Position numbers and translations under genes: made by a program. A DNA stretch of 64,000 nt from Janthinobacterium sp. FW305-129 (lineage in GTDB: Bacteria; Pseudomonadota; Gammaproteobacteria; Burkholderiales; Burkholderiaceae_D). The notes below the pieces were generated by a model, which saw only the letters and a list, made by a program, of their open reading frames with translations, was not told where the DNA came from and made no database searches. Position 1 is the first letter of the stretch. Each line of letters begins with the position of its first letter. The stretch is taken from contig NZ_JACYMM010000009.1 of assembly GCF_020858115.1 (NCBI RefSeq), positions 2,419-66,418 of the forward strand, in the 5' to 3' direction. Positions 19,131 to 27,835 of this stretch are shown one piece after another.

Positions 19131-21017
19131 TTACTTCCACTTGCCGCGCAATTCCTGCACCTTTTGCTGCAGTAATTCCGGCGTGGCGGCCTCGGGCGCC
19201 ACGGGCATGCCCACGGCCAGCGACAGACGCGAGCGCAAGCCCGCCTTGAAGGCGCGCTCGAACAAATGGCCATTGCGATGGCTCAACAGATGGCCCCACA
19301 AGCCGCGCAGCGCCAGCGGAATCACGGGCACCTTGCTGCGCTCGACGATCTTGGCGATGCCGCCCTTGAATTCGCTGATCTGGCCCGTGCGCGTCAGCTT
19401 GCCTTCGGGAAAGATACACACCAGCTCTCCCTCGTGCAGCGCTTGCGCAATGTCAATGAAGGCCTTTTCCATCAGGAAAGGATCTTCCTTGGCCGGCGCG
19501 ATGGGGATCGCCTTGGCCGTGCGGAAGATCCAGCCCATCAGCGGCATCTTGAAGATGCGGTGGTCCATGACGAAGCGGATGGGACGGGGACTGGCCGCCA
19601 TGATGACGATGGCGTCCACATAGCTGACGTGGTTGCATACCAGCACGGCCGCGCCTTCCGCGGGGATGCGCTCGCCATCGACGACTTTGACGCGGTGCAC
19701 GGTCTGGATGAGTATCCACGCGAGGAAGCGCATGAGGAATTCCGGCACCAGCGAAAAGATGTAGGCGGCCACCAGCGCATTCAGGATCGCCGTGACGAGG
19801 AACAACTGCGGGATGGTGAAACCCTTTCCCAGCAGCACGATGGCCACGCCGGCCGCCGCCACCATGAACAGGGCGTTCAAGATATTCATGCCGGCGATCG
19901 TGCGCGAAATGTGCTTCGGATCGCAGCGCGTCTGGATCAGGGCGAACAGGGGCACGATGAAAAAGCCGCCGAACACGCCGATCATGACGATGTCGAGCAA
20001 GATGCGCGGCACGCCCGCCTGGCCCACAAACGCCAGCGCGTCGACCACTTGCGTATTCGCATACGCATTGCTGGCGAAATACAGGTCGATGCCGAACAGC
20101 GACAGGCCGATGGAGCCGAACGGCACCAGGCCGATCTCGATCTTGTGGCCGGACAGCCGCTCGCACAGCAAGGAACCCGTGCCGATGCCGACGGAAAACA
20201 CGGTCAGCAGCAGCACGAACACGCTGTGGTCGCCGTGCAGGAAATCCTTCGAATACACGGGGAACTGGGCCAGGATCAGGGCGCCGTAGAACCAGAACCA
20301 GGAGTTGCCCAGCATGGCGAGGAAGACGGGACGGTTCTTGCGCGAAAAATTCAGGTTGCGGAACGATTCGGCGACGAAATTCAGGCTCACCTTCAAGTCC
20401 GGCTCGGGCGCGGGCGTGCGCGGCACGCGGTAGCTGGCGACCAGGCCGAAGACGGCCACGGCAATCGTCGCGCCCGCCACCAGTTCCACGCCCAGCGGCT
20501 TGTGCACGATCAACACGGCACCGAGGATTTCGCCCAATAGGATGCCGACAAAGGTGCCCATCTCGATCAGCCCATTGCCGCCGACCAACTCCTCGGGTTT
20601 GAGCTGCTGCGGCAGATACGCATACTTGACGGGGCCGAACAGGGTCGAATGCACGCCCATGCCCACCACGGCGGCCACCAGCAGCCACAGGGTATGCGTC
20701 ATCCAGCCGGCGGCGGCCACGGCCATGATGGCCAGTTCCATCCATTTGACGAAGCGCGCCAGGCCCGCCTTTTCAAACTTGTCGGCCAGCTGGCCCGCCG
20801 TGGCCGAGAACACGACATAGGGCAGGATGAACAGGCCGGGGATCAGGTTGGTGATGGTGGACGGGTCGAGCGTGGTCCAGCTCAGCGCATCGTAGGCGAG
20901 GATCACCATCAGGGCCGTCTTGAACAGATTGTCGTTGAAGGCGCCAAAGAACTGGGTCCAGAAGAAGGGCCCGAAACGGCGCTGCGACAATAAGGAAAAC
21001 TGGCTGCTTTGACTCAT
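19131..21017 (-). CDS. MFS lysophospholipid transporter fused to PlsC-type acyltransferase
   Basis: 628 residues. Residues 1-400 form a 12-segment MFS transporter of the LplT kind (QFFGAFNDNLFKTAL). Residues ~430-628 form a 1-acylglycerolphosphate acyltransferase domain with NHVSYVD (HX4D) and FPEGKLTRTG. Known LplT/Aas systems flip lysophospholipid inward and re-acylate it; this fusion lacks the acyl-ACP synthetase domain of the three-part versions. It acts at the inner membrane in phospholipid repair. ATG 21017 was chosen over a TTG at 21035; neither has a good ribosome site. It converges with the kinase gene, with only 15 bases between stops. Confidence 0.88.
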   Translation of the reverse strand: MSQSSQFSLLSQRRFGPFFWTQFFGAFNDNLFKTALMVILAYDALSWTTLDPSTITNLIPGLFILPYVVFSATAGQLADKFEKAGLARFVKWMELAIMAVAAAGWMTHTLWLLVAAVVGMGVHSTLFGPVKYAYLPQQLKPEELVGGNGLIEMGTFVGILLGEILGAVLIVHKPLGVELVAGATIAVAVFGLVASYRVPRTPAPEPDLKVSLNFVAESFRNLNFSRKNRPVFLAMLGNSWFWFYGALILAQFPVYSKDFLHGDHSVFVLLLTVFSVGIGTGSLLCERLSGHKIEIGLVPFGSIGLSLFGIDLYFASNAYANTQVVDALAFVGQAGVPRILLDIVMIGVFGGFFIVPLFALIQTRCDPKHISRTIAGMNILNALFMVAAAGVAIVLLGKGFTIPQLFLVTAILNALVAAYIFSLVPEFLMRFLAWILIQTVHRVKVVDGERIPAEGAAVLVCNHVSYVDAIVIMAASPRPIRFVMDHRIFKMPLMGWIFRTAKAIPIAPAKEDPFLMEKAFIDIAQALHEGELVCIFPEGKLTRTGQISEFKGGIAKIVERSKVPVIPLALRGLWGHLLSHRNGHLFERAFKAGLRSRLSLAVGMPVAPEAATPELLQQKVQELRGKWK

Positions 21018-21262
21018 GACATGGGGAACCGGCAATTAAGGAATTGCTAAAATACAGCACTATCCTGCGCACGACAATCTGAATGTCGTCATCTTGCTCG
21101 GCATCAATACGGAAAACCGCCTGCCGCGCCATGCTGGCCTTGCCGCCGCACGCACTGCCTCGCACTTGCCCTGACACAACAGAAATCGCCTGTTTCTTGA
21201 TAATAAGGTAATGTGCGCATACCGCTGGCATCCCTGCCCGCCCCTCCCGGAAAGCTGCCTAC

Positions 21263-24200
21263 ATGTTTGGAATGACATCATTGACCATCCTGGCCTTGCT
21301 GGTCACCGGCTTCGTGCTGGTGCTGCAGCACCGCCGCAAGGTGGCGGATCTGGAATTGCTGACGGCGCGCTTGCGCAAGGAAGTCGATGCCATCGGGCAG
21401 CGCCTGCGAGCGCTGGAAGGCCAGGCCGAAGCGCCTGCGGCCACGCCCGTCGTGTCCATCGCACCCGCCGTGTCCGATAGCGTGGCGCCAGTGCCCGCGC
21501 CGCCTCCCGTACCCACGCCGCCGCCCGCGCCCGTGCCGCAGGCGGCCACGGTCAAGGTGGCCGAGCTGGCGAAGGTCGCGCCGGCAGCAGTTCCCGCACC
21601 TGCCGCACCTGCCGCACCCGTGCCACCGAAACCAGCGCCACCGGCCCCCTCCAGGCCCGCTTCCCCCGCCGCCAGTACCCCGTCCTGGATCGCGCGTCCG
21701 GATGGCTTGCTTGCAAAGGCGAAAAATTGGTTATTTACCGGCAACCTGGTCGCCAAGCTGGGTTTATTGATCCTCTTCCTCGGCGTCAGCTTCCTGCTCA
21801 AGTATGTGTCGGCCCAGGTTACGCTGCCCATCGAGCTGCGCCTGGCCGGCATCGCGCTGGCCGACATCGCCCTGCTGGCCTGGGCCTGGCGCATCCGTCT
21901 CAGCCGCCCCGGCATCAGCTTGCCGCTGCAAGGCACGGCCCTGGCGATATTGATGCTGGTCACGTTCGGCGCCTTCCGCCTGTATGAACTGATCCCGGCG
22001 GGCCTGGCGTTTGCCGTGCTGTTCGTGCTGACGGCATTTACGTGCCTGCTGGCCGTGCTGCAGAACGCCGTCTGGCTGGCCGTCTTCGGCATCGTCGGCG
22101 GCTTTGCCGTGCCCCTGCTCGTGTCGACGGGCAGCGGCAACCATATCGGCCTGTTCAGCTATTACGCGCTGCTCAATGCGGGCGTCTTCGCCATCGCCCT
22201 GAAACGCGCCTGGCGCGTGCTGAATGTGCTGAGCTTTGGCTTCACCTTCGTCGTCGCCACCACCTGGGGCCTGCTGCGCTATACGCCCGAGCACTACCTG
22301 TCGACGCAACTGTTTTTGATCCTGTTCGTGCTGTTCTATATCGGCATCGCGATTGCCTACTGCGCGCGCCAGGCGCCGCGCCTCAAGCATTACGTGGATG
22401 GCACGCTCGTCTTCGGCACGCCGCTGGCGGCCATGGGCCTGCAATACGGGCTGGTCCGGCACTTTGAATTTGGCCTGGCGTTTTCCGCCCTGGTCGCCGG
22501 TTTGACGTACACGGGGCTGGCCGTGGCACTGTGGCGCCGCACTGGCTTCCGCCTGCTGGCCGAGGCCTTCCTGGCTCTGGGCATTGTCTTCGGCACCCTG
22601 GCCATCCCGTTTGCCCTCGACGGCCGCTGGACGTCCGCCGCCTGGGCACTGGAAGGCGCGGGCATCGTCTGGGTCGGCTTGCGCCAGCGCCAGACCCTGG
22701 CCTGGGTCTTCGGCCTGCTGGTGCAGGCGGCCGCCTGGCTTGCCTTCCTCGGCACCATCCAGGAACTCAATACGGCAGCGGCCCTGCAAGCCAATATCTG
22801 GCTCGGCTGCACGCTGCTGGCCGCGGCCGCGCTGGTGATGGCAATCAACTTCCGCCGCCAGCGAGGCGTGGCGCATGCCAAATTGCCCGCGGAACTGATG
22901 CAAGGCCTGTCGGTGGTGTTCCTGTGCGGTGCCACCGCCTGGCTGCTTGGCGGCTTGTGGACCGAAATCATGCTGCGCACCGACGCCATCAAACAGCTGA
23001 ACCTGTTGACCATCAGTGCGCTGGCAGTTGCCGCTGGCCTGTTCTGGCTGGCGCAGCGATTGCAGTGGACCGCGCCGCGCCTGCTGCTGCTGCTGGTGCA
23101 ACTGCTGGCCGGTGTCGTATTGTTGCTGCGCATGGGCATGGACTGGAATGAGCAGTCGGCCAAGCTGTTCGACGGTACCTTTATCAGCGCGCTGCTGCTG
23201 GCCGCCGCGGCGCTGGCCAGCGCCTGGTTCACGCAGCGCCAGGCGCGCGTGGAAGCCGATGCGAAGCTGTCGCTGGCCGCGCTGCCGCTGCTGCAATGGA
23301 GCGGGCTGCTGTGGTTTATCGGCGTCCTGTTCCCGCTCTCCATCTCGCTGCTGCACCTGGTCGATGGCGACGAGCGCATGCATCCGCAAGCAGGCGAACA
23401 CTTGCTGGCGCTGTATTTGATTGCGGTGAGCCTCACCACGCCGCTGTTCGCGCTGCTGGCGCGCCGCCTGGCCTGGCCGCAGCTGCGCTGGTTCACGGTG
23501 GCCGTCTGGCTCGGCCTGGGTTTGTGGAGCGCCAACATGCTGCTGGTGCTGTACCTGAGCGTGTCCGTGCCAACCGGCTTGTCCTGGCTGGCGCTGGCCT
23601 GCGCGCTGGCCTGCGGCGAGTTCATGTTGCATACCTGGCCGCGTGCCGGGTGGAACCTGAGCCTGCGCGTGCTGCGCCTGCTGCATACCGTGCGCACGGC
23701 CGGGCCCTGGCTGATGCTGTGGCCCGTCGGAGCCATCCAGCTCGACGCCTGGCTGGCCGAGGCGGGGCGGGCCGGCGCCATCAGCCCGGCCTGGTCGCGT
23801 TATCTGCCGGCCTGGGCCATGATGCTGGCACTGGCCTTGCTGATCCGCCGCTGCCGCGCGGGCGGCTGGCCGGTGGCGCCGATTGCCAGCTGGTATCAGC
23901 ACACCCTGATCCCGCTGGGAGCACTGGGTTCGCTGCTACTGATTGCGGTCTGGAATTTCATCGACAACGGCGCCATGCAGCCCCTGCCCTATCTGCCCCT
24001 GCTCAACCCGCTGGACCTGAGCAGCGGCTTTGCGATCCTGCTGGGCTTTGCCGCGTACCGCCTGCTGCGTGCCGGCCAGCCGCTGTGGCTGGACCGATTC
24101 CAGGCACGCGTGCCGGTCATCGCCGCCTGCTGCGTGTATGGCTGGTTCAACCTGATGCTGCTGCGCACGGTGTCGAACTACCTGGGCGTGCCTTATACGG

Positions 24201-24499
24201 TGGAGGACATGATGGCCTCGCAATTCGTGCAAGCCATGCTTTCGCTGGTGTGGAGCGTCACGGCCCTGCTGCTGATGCGCCACGCGGCGCGCCACCAACG
24301 GCGCCAGCAATGGAGCCTGGGCGCCGTGCTGCTGGTACTGGTGGTCGCGAAACTGTTCCTCATCGACCTGTCGAACGTGGGCGGCATCGCCCGCATCGTG
24401 TCGTTTGTCGGCGTGGGCCTGCTGATGCTCCTGATCGGCTACCTGGCGCCTTTCCCCAGGGCAGAAACCGTAACCGAACCGACACCGGAGAACGCATGA
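21263..24499 (+). CDS. DUF2339 giant polytopic membrane protein
   Basis: 1078 residues. It starts with a membrane anchor (LTILALLVTGFVLVL), then a short coiled coil (VADLELLTARLRKEVDAIGQRL). A ~80-residue Pro/Ala-rich linker follows, with alternating PAP/PPAP repeats. The rest is a very long run of hydrophobic segments, roughly 25 or more, characteristic of the DUF2339 family. Function is unknown; the family is often found beside a DUF3999 protein, as here. Its TGA overlaps the ATG of the next gene (ATGA), so translation is coupled. ATG 21263 is the first in frame. Confidence 0.85.
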   Translation: MFGMTSLTILALLVTGFVLVLQHRRKVADLELLTARLRKEVDAIGQRLRALEGQAEAPAATPVVSIAPAVSDSVAPVPAPPPVPTPPPAPVPQAATVKVAELAKVAPAAVPAPAAPAAPVPPKPAPPAPSRPASPAASTPSWIARPDGLLAKAKNWLFTGNLVAKLGLLILFLGVSFLLKYVSAQVTLPIELRLAGIALADIALLAWAWRIRLSRPGISLPLQGTALAILMLVTFGAFRLYELIPAGLAFAVLFVLTAFTCLLAVLQNAVWLAVFGIVGGFAVPLLVSTGSGNHIGLFSYYALLNAGVFAIALKRAWRVLNVLSFGFTFVVATTWGLLRYTPEHYLSTQLFLILFVLFYIGIAIAYCARQAPRLKHYVDGTLVFGTPLAAMGLQYGLVRHFEFGLAFSALVAGLTYTGLAVALWRRTGFRLLAEAFLALGIVFGTLAIPFALDGRWTSAAWALEGAGIVWVGLRQRQTLAWVFGLLVQAAAWLAFLGTIQELNTAAALQANIWLGCTLLAAAALVMAINFRRQRGVAHAKLPAELMQGLSVVFLCGATAWLLGGLWTEIMLRTDAIKQLNLLTISALAVAAGLFWLAQRLQWTAPRLLLLLVQLLAGVVLLLRMGMDWNEQSAKLFDGTFISALLLAAAALASAWFTQRQARVEADAKLSLAALPLLQWSGLLWFIGVLFPLSISLLHLVDGDERMHPQAGEHLLALYLIAVSLTTPLFALLARRLAWPQLRWFTVAVWLGLGLWSANMLLVLYLSVSVPTGLSWLALACALACGEFMLHTWPRAGWNLSLRVLRLLHTVRTAGPWLMLWPVGAIQLDAWLAEAGRAGAISPAWSRYLPAWAMMLALALLIRRCRAGGWPVAPIASWYQHTLIPLGALGSLLLIAVWNFIDNGAMQPLPYLPLLNPLDLSSGFAILLGFAAYRLLRAGQPLWLDRFQARVPVIAACCVYGWFNLMLLRTVSNYLGVPYTVEDMMASQFVQAMLSLVWSVTALLLMRHAARHQRRQQWSLGAVLLVLVVAKLFLIDLSNVGGIARIVSFVGVGLLMLLIGYLAPFPRAETVTEPTPENA

Positions 24500-26007
24500 A
24501 ATTTCCCTTGCTGATCTGCGCCGGCCTGGCGTCCGCCGTGGCGGCCAGCATGGCGCTGGCGCAAAATGCGCCTGACCACCCGTCCAGCTATGGCTGGAGC
24601 ATGCCGGTGAGCGTGCCAGCTGGCGCGGGCGTGGTGCGCCTGCCGCTGCCGAAGGAAGTCTATCTACATGCGCGCACCGGCAACCTGGCCGACGTGCGGC
24701 TGCTTGACCGCGACGGCCAGCGCCTCTCGTTTGCCATCAGTACGCCGCCAGCACAGTCCAGCACGCAGCGCAGCAGCGTTGCCGCGCGCATTTTCCCCGT
24801 GACGGGCAGCGCAGTGGACAAAGGCGGCTCGCAACATGTGGAAATTCGCACCGGTAGCGACGGCCAACTGCTGTCGGTCAGCGCCGGCGCAGGCAACGGT
24901 GCTGCCGGCAAGGCCCTGCAGGCGCTGATCCTCGACCTCGGCCAGCAGGCACCGGGCAGCCGCATCGGCGCGCTGCGTTTGACGCCGCCGGCCGACGCCG
25001 GCGATTACAGCGCCCGGGTGCTGCTGGAGGCAAGCGACGACCTGAAGCAATGGGACGCGGTCGGCACCACCACCGTGAACTGGCTGCGCAGCAGCGATAC
25101 GCAAACCTTGAGCAACGACAGCATTGCCTTTGCGCCGCGCGCTTTCCGCTACGCGCGCCTGAGCTGGCAGGAAGGCCAGCCGCTGGTGTTTGCGGCGATT
25201 GCCGCGCAAGCCGTCAGCGAAACCGAGGTAGCGCCGCCACGCGCGAGCATCGTGCTGCGAGGTGCTCCAGACAAACTGACCTCCGATTGGGTGTATGCCA
25301 CGCCGATCGCGATTCCCGCCGACAGCATTGCGCTGCAATTCAAGGAGAGCAACGTGGTGCTGCCCGCCACGCTGGGCGTGTATCGCCAGAATAGTTATGT
25401 GCCGCAGCGCCGGCTATCCCTGCACCGGCAAACGCGCGCGGCCAATGGCGAATATTTTGACCCGCTGCTGACCACCAGCTTTTACCGCATCAGCGAGGCG
25501 GGCAAGGAACGCGTCTCCGGCGACCTGTCCATGCCGGTGGTGCGGACGACGCAATGGGTGCTGCGGCCCGAGTCGCAAAGTACGGCCATGCCGACCAGCG
25601 CGCCGCTGTTGCGCCTGGGCTGGACGCCGGAAACGCTGGTATTCCTGGCCGGCGGCAAGGGGCCATATCGCCTGGTGTTCGGAAAAGCCGGCGCGCAGCC
25701 GGTGGCGCAACCGCTGTCACAGGTGGCGCCAGGCTATCGTGACGGCGAATTGCAGGCGCTGCCGATTGCCACATTGGGCGCCTTGACGGCGCACGCTGGC
25801 GCAAGCGATGCCGCACCGGCACCGGCTGGCATAAGCGCGCCATGGCGCCTGGCCGCGCTGTGGGCGGCCCTGCTGCTGGGCGTGGGCGTACTGGGCTTTT
25901 TTGCCTGGCGCTTGCTAACGCAGATGAAACAGGAGCAGATGAAACAGGAGCAAACGACGGAACAAACGGGCCAGCAGCAAACGGATGGCGAAAAACAGCG
26001 CGACTAG
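24496..26007 (+). CDS. DUF3999 exported, membrane-anchored protein
   Basis: 503 residues. A Sec signal (LLICAGLASAVAASMALA) is followed by a large periplasmic, strand-rich domain of the DUF3999 type. Near the C-terminus is one membrane segment (LAALWAALLLGVGVLGFFAW) and a short Gln/Glu-rich cytosolic tail. The tail holds an exact 15-base tandem repeat (25921-25950) encoding QMKQE twice. The start at 24496 overlaps the DUF2339 stop by four bases. The pair probably forms a single complex; no function is established. Confidence 0.85.
   Translation: MKFPLLICAGLASAVAASMALAQNAPDHPSSYGWSMPVSVPAGAGVVRLPLPKEVYLHARTGNLADVRLLDRDGQRLSFAISTPPAQSSTQRSSVAARIFPVTGSAVDKGGSQHVEIRTGSDGQLLSVSAGAGNGAAGKALQALILDLGQQAPGSRIGALRLTPPADAGDYSARVLLEASDDLKQWDAVGTTTVNWLRSSDTQTLSNDSIAFAPRAFRYARLSWQEGQPLVFAAIAAQAVSETEVAPPRASIVLRGAPDKLTSDWVYATPIAIPADSIALQFKESNVVLPATLGVYRQNSYVPQRRLSLHRQTRAANGEYFDPLLTTSFYRISEAGKERVSGDLSMPVVRTTQWVLRPESQSTAMPTSAPLLRLGWTPETLVFLAGGKGPYRLVFGKAGAQPVAQPLSQVAPGYRDGELQALPIATLGALTAHAGASDAAPAPAGISAPWRLAALWAALLLGVGVLGFFAWRLLTQMKQEQMKQEQTTEQTGQQQTDGEKQRD
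25921..25950 (+). repeat. 15 bp perfect tandem duplication in DUF3999 tail
   Basis: CAGATGAAACAGGAG is present twice head to tail and adds five residues to the cytosolic tail. Such short in-frame duplications arise by slippage and may vary between strains. Confidence 0.9.
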
Positions 26008-26036
26008 CGGCGCGGCTAACGGCCAAGGGAAACCTT

Positions 26037-26060
26037 GCCAGCAGCTTACCGGCTGCTGGC
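26037..26060. terminator. Hairpin between convergent DUF3999 and HTH genes
   Basis: GCCAGCAGC and GCTGCTGGC form a perfect 9 bp stem with loop TTACCG, placed between the two converging stops. A clear T-tract is missing on either side, so termination strength is uncertain. Confidence 0.5.
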
Positions 26061-26083
26061 TTGCTGACTTACCGACTTCTGGC

Positions 26084-26827
26084 TCACTGCCGCAGCAGCG
26101 CCTTGAACGTCTGCGGCATCCAGGGACGCGCCGCCAGCATGAAGCTGATGGCCAGGCGCTCGTCGCCGGGCAGGCGCGCGTCTTCCTGGTGTTGCTGCGA
26201 GAATTCCACCGCCACTTGCTTCAGGCGCTCCAGCAAGGCCGCCGTGGATTTCTTCGACAGCATCACGTTCACCAGGCGCAGCAATTCCGTCTCGCCATCG
26301 AATTGCGAATTCAAATAGTCGCCATAGGCTTCCTTTTTGAAATACGTGTGGATGGGACCATTCGGTATCCACGCAAACGTGCGCGCCACCAGCAGTTTGA
26401 CCCGGTTATTCGGCAGCAGTTCCAGGAAACCGATCTTGTCGAGTCGCAGCAGGTATTTCACGGCTTGCGCTTCGCTGATGTCGTAGATGGCGACGATCTG
26501 CTCCAGCGGCAGCAGGTTCAGGGCGGAGACGGCCACCACGAACAGCCGGGTGTCGTCGATGATTTCCTTTTCCTGCGCATACGTCAGCCCCGTGATCAGG
26601 GTGGGCGCAGCCTGGGCAGACTGCACGGCCAGCGCCAGCTGCTGGAAGTCGCTGCCGATGGCCACCAGGATCTGGTCCAGGCGCTGCAAGGAAAATTGTT
26701 TCAGGGAGAACATGCGCTTGACGCTGGCTTCGGACATGCCGATGCGCTGGGCCAGCTCGGCATACGTGACGGAACGCGCTTTCAACAGGCGTTTCAAGGC
26801 TTCGATCAAGGCGTGGGTTTGCGGCAT
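26084..26827 (-). CDS. XRE-type HTH transcriptional regulator
   Basis: 247 residues. The N-terminal HTH_3 domain (about 8-62: LLKARSVTYAELAQRIGMSEASVKRMFSLKQFSLQRLDQIL) is followed by a ~180-residue effector region of unknown fold without membrane segments. AAAGGA lies five bases before the ATG at 26827. It is divergent from the operon of small secreted proteins starting at 26975, and the 147-base gap contains repeated AGTAT/ATACT motifs, so it probably controls that operon and itself. The signal is unknown. Confidence 0.82.
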   Translation of the reverse strand: MPQTHALIEALKRLLKARSVTYAELAQRIGMSEASVKRMFSLKQFSLQRLDQILVAIGSDFQQLALAVQSAQAAPTLITGLTYAQEKEIIDDTRLFVVAVSALNLLPLEQIVAIYDISEAQAVKYLLRLDKIGFLELLPNNRVKLLVARTFAWIPNGPIHTYFKKEAYGDYLNSQFDGETELLRLVNVMLSKKSTAALLERLKQVAVEFSQQHQEDARLPGDERLAISFMLAARPWMPQTFKALLRQ

Positions 26828-26856
26828 TACTATCCTTTACACATGGCAGAGCAGCA

Positions 26857-26877
26857 TAGTATCAAATAGTAATACTA
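26857..26877. promoter_or_regulatory. Candidate operator between HTH regulator and secreted-paralogue operon
   Basis: TAGTAT at 26857-26862 and ATACTA at 26872-26877 form an inverted repeat with a nine-base spacer. Related AGTAA/GAGTAT half-sites lie beside it, and TACTAT in this stretch can act as a -10 for the regulator gene. Binding is inferred from position. Confidence 0.45.
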
Positions 26878-26974
26878 AGAGTATGGCCCGCCACTACGAG
26901 TAGCGTTCTGATTGACTGCGGCGCTGCGTTCGACAATCATACCCTTGCCAATCAGGCACATAAAGGAGATACCC

Positions 26975-27397
26975 ATGAAACGCTTGCTGCCCCTCTGCTT
27001 GTCCCTGTCGCTGTTGACGCTCTCCATGGCCGCTCCCGGCCTGGTCCATGCCGCCGCCTCGGAGAACCTGTCGAAAGGCTCGCAAAACCTCAGCCAGGGA
27101 TCCGCCATCGTCGTCGCCGGTTCCATGTCGATGCTGGTCGCCTCCGGCCAGGTGGTCGTTGCCAGCGTGGAAACGGTGGGCGAAGGCATCGTCATCGTGC
27201 TGAAAGGCGCGTCCGAAGCGGGCGGCGCGTCCATCCAGATGAGCACGCAAGCGGCCAAGGGCCTGTCGCTGGCGGCCGGCACCGTGGTCAACGTGGTGGC
27301 GCTGTCCACCGGCCACATGCTGGTCCTGTCCGGCAAGGCCATCGCCTTCATCCCCAACGAACTGGGCAAGGCACTGCTGCACCACTCCAAAGCGTAA
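26975..27397 (+). CDS. Small secreted protein, paralogue 1
   Basis: 140 residues. The start at 26975 is set by AAAGGAG six bases upstream. A clear Sec signal peptide (LLPLCLSLSLLTLSMAAPGLVHA) precedes a mature part of about 115 residues, rich in Val, Ala, Ser and Gly, with alternating hydrophobic strands. It ends with STGHMLVLSGKAIAFIPNE and the tail LLHHSKA. It contains no cysteines after the signal. I do not recognise a characterised family. It is about 45% identical by eye to the next gene, sharing GSMS.L, KGLSLAAGT and the C-terminal motif. It should be periplasmic or secreted. Confidence 0.8.
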   Translation: MKRLLPLCLSLSLLTLSMAAPGLVHAAASENLSKGSQNLSQGSAIVVAGSMSMLVASGQVVVASVETVGEGIVIVLKGASEAGGASIQMSTQAAKGLSLAAGTVVNVVALSTGHMLVLSGKAIAFIPNELGKALLHHSKA

Positions 27398-27416
27398 TAC
27401 CGACAACAGGACATCC

Positions 27417-27830
27417 ATGAAACACCTACTCGCCATGACTCTGCTGTGTGCCGCCAGCGTGGCGCCGCTGGCCCAGGCCAACTCCGATACCACCAACGCG
27501 TCCGACAACGCCAGCATGGCCTCGGCCATCGTGCTGATCGGCTCCATGTCCGTGCTGGCCGTCGCCGGCGACATCGTCATCGACAAGGTGGAAGATGTGG
27601 CCGACGGTAGCGTGCTCGTACTGAAGAGCGCGGCCAACGGTGCCTCGCAGGCGGCCACGGCCTCCGTCAAGCTGAGCCAGAAGGCCATGCAAGGCCTGTC
27701 GCTGGCGGCCGGCACGGCCGTCAAGATAGTGGCCGTCTCGACGGGCCACATGCTGATGCTGTCGGGCAAGGCCATCGCCTATGTGCCGAACGCGGCCGGC
27801 AATGCCATCCTCCACCATTCGAAAGCGTGA
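27417..27830 (+). CDS. Small secreted protein, paralogue 2
   Basis: 137 residues. A Sec signal (LLAMTLLCAASVAPLAQA) is followed by a mature region of the same pattern as the preceding gene: IVLIGSMSVLAVAGDIVI, QGLSLAAGTAVKIVAVSTGH, LSGKAIAYVPN, and the identical ending LHHSKA. It is 19 bases downstream of paralogue 1 and clearly a tandem duplicate. Amphipathic strand-loop repetition suggests a beta-structured or self-associating protein, but no homologue of known function comes to mind. Confidence 0.8.
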   Translation: MKHLLAMTLLCAASVAPLAQANSDTTNASDNASMASAIVLIGSMSVLAVAGDIVIDKVEDVADGSVLVLKSAANGASQAATASVKLSQKAMQGLSLAAGTAVKIVAVSTGHMLMLSGKAIAYVPNAAGNAILHHSKA

Positions 27831-27835
27831 ACCCC

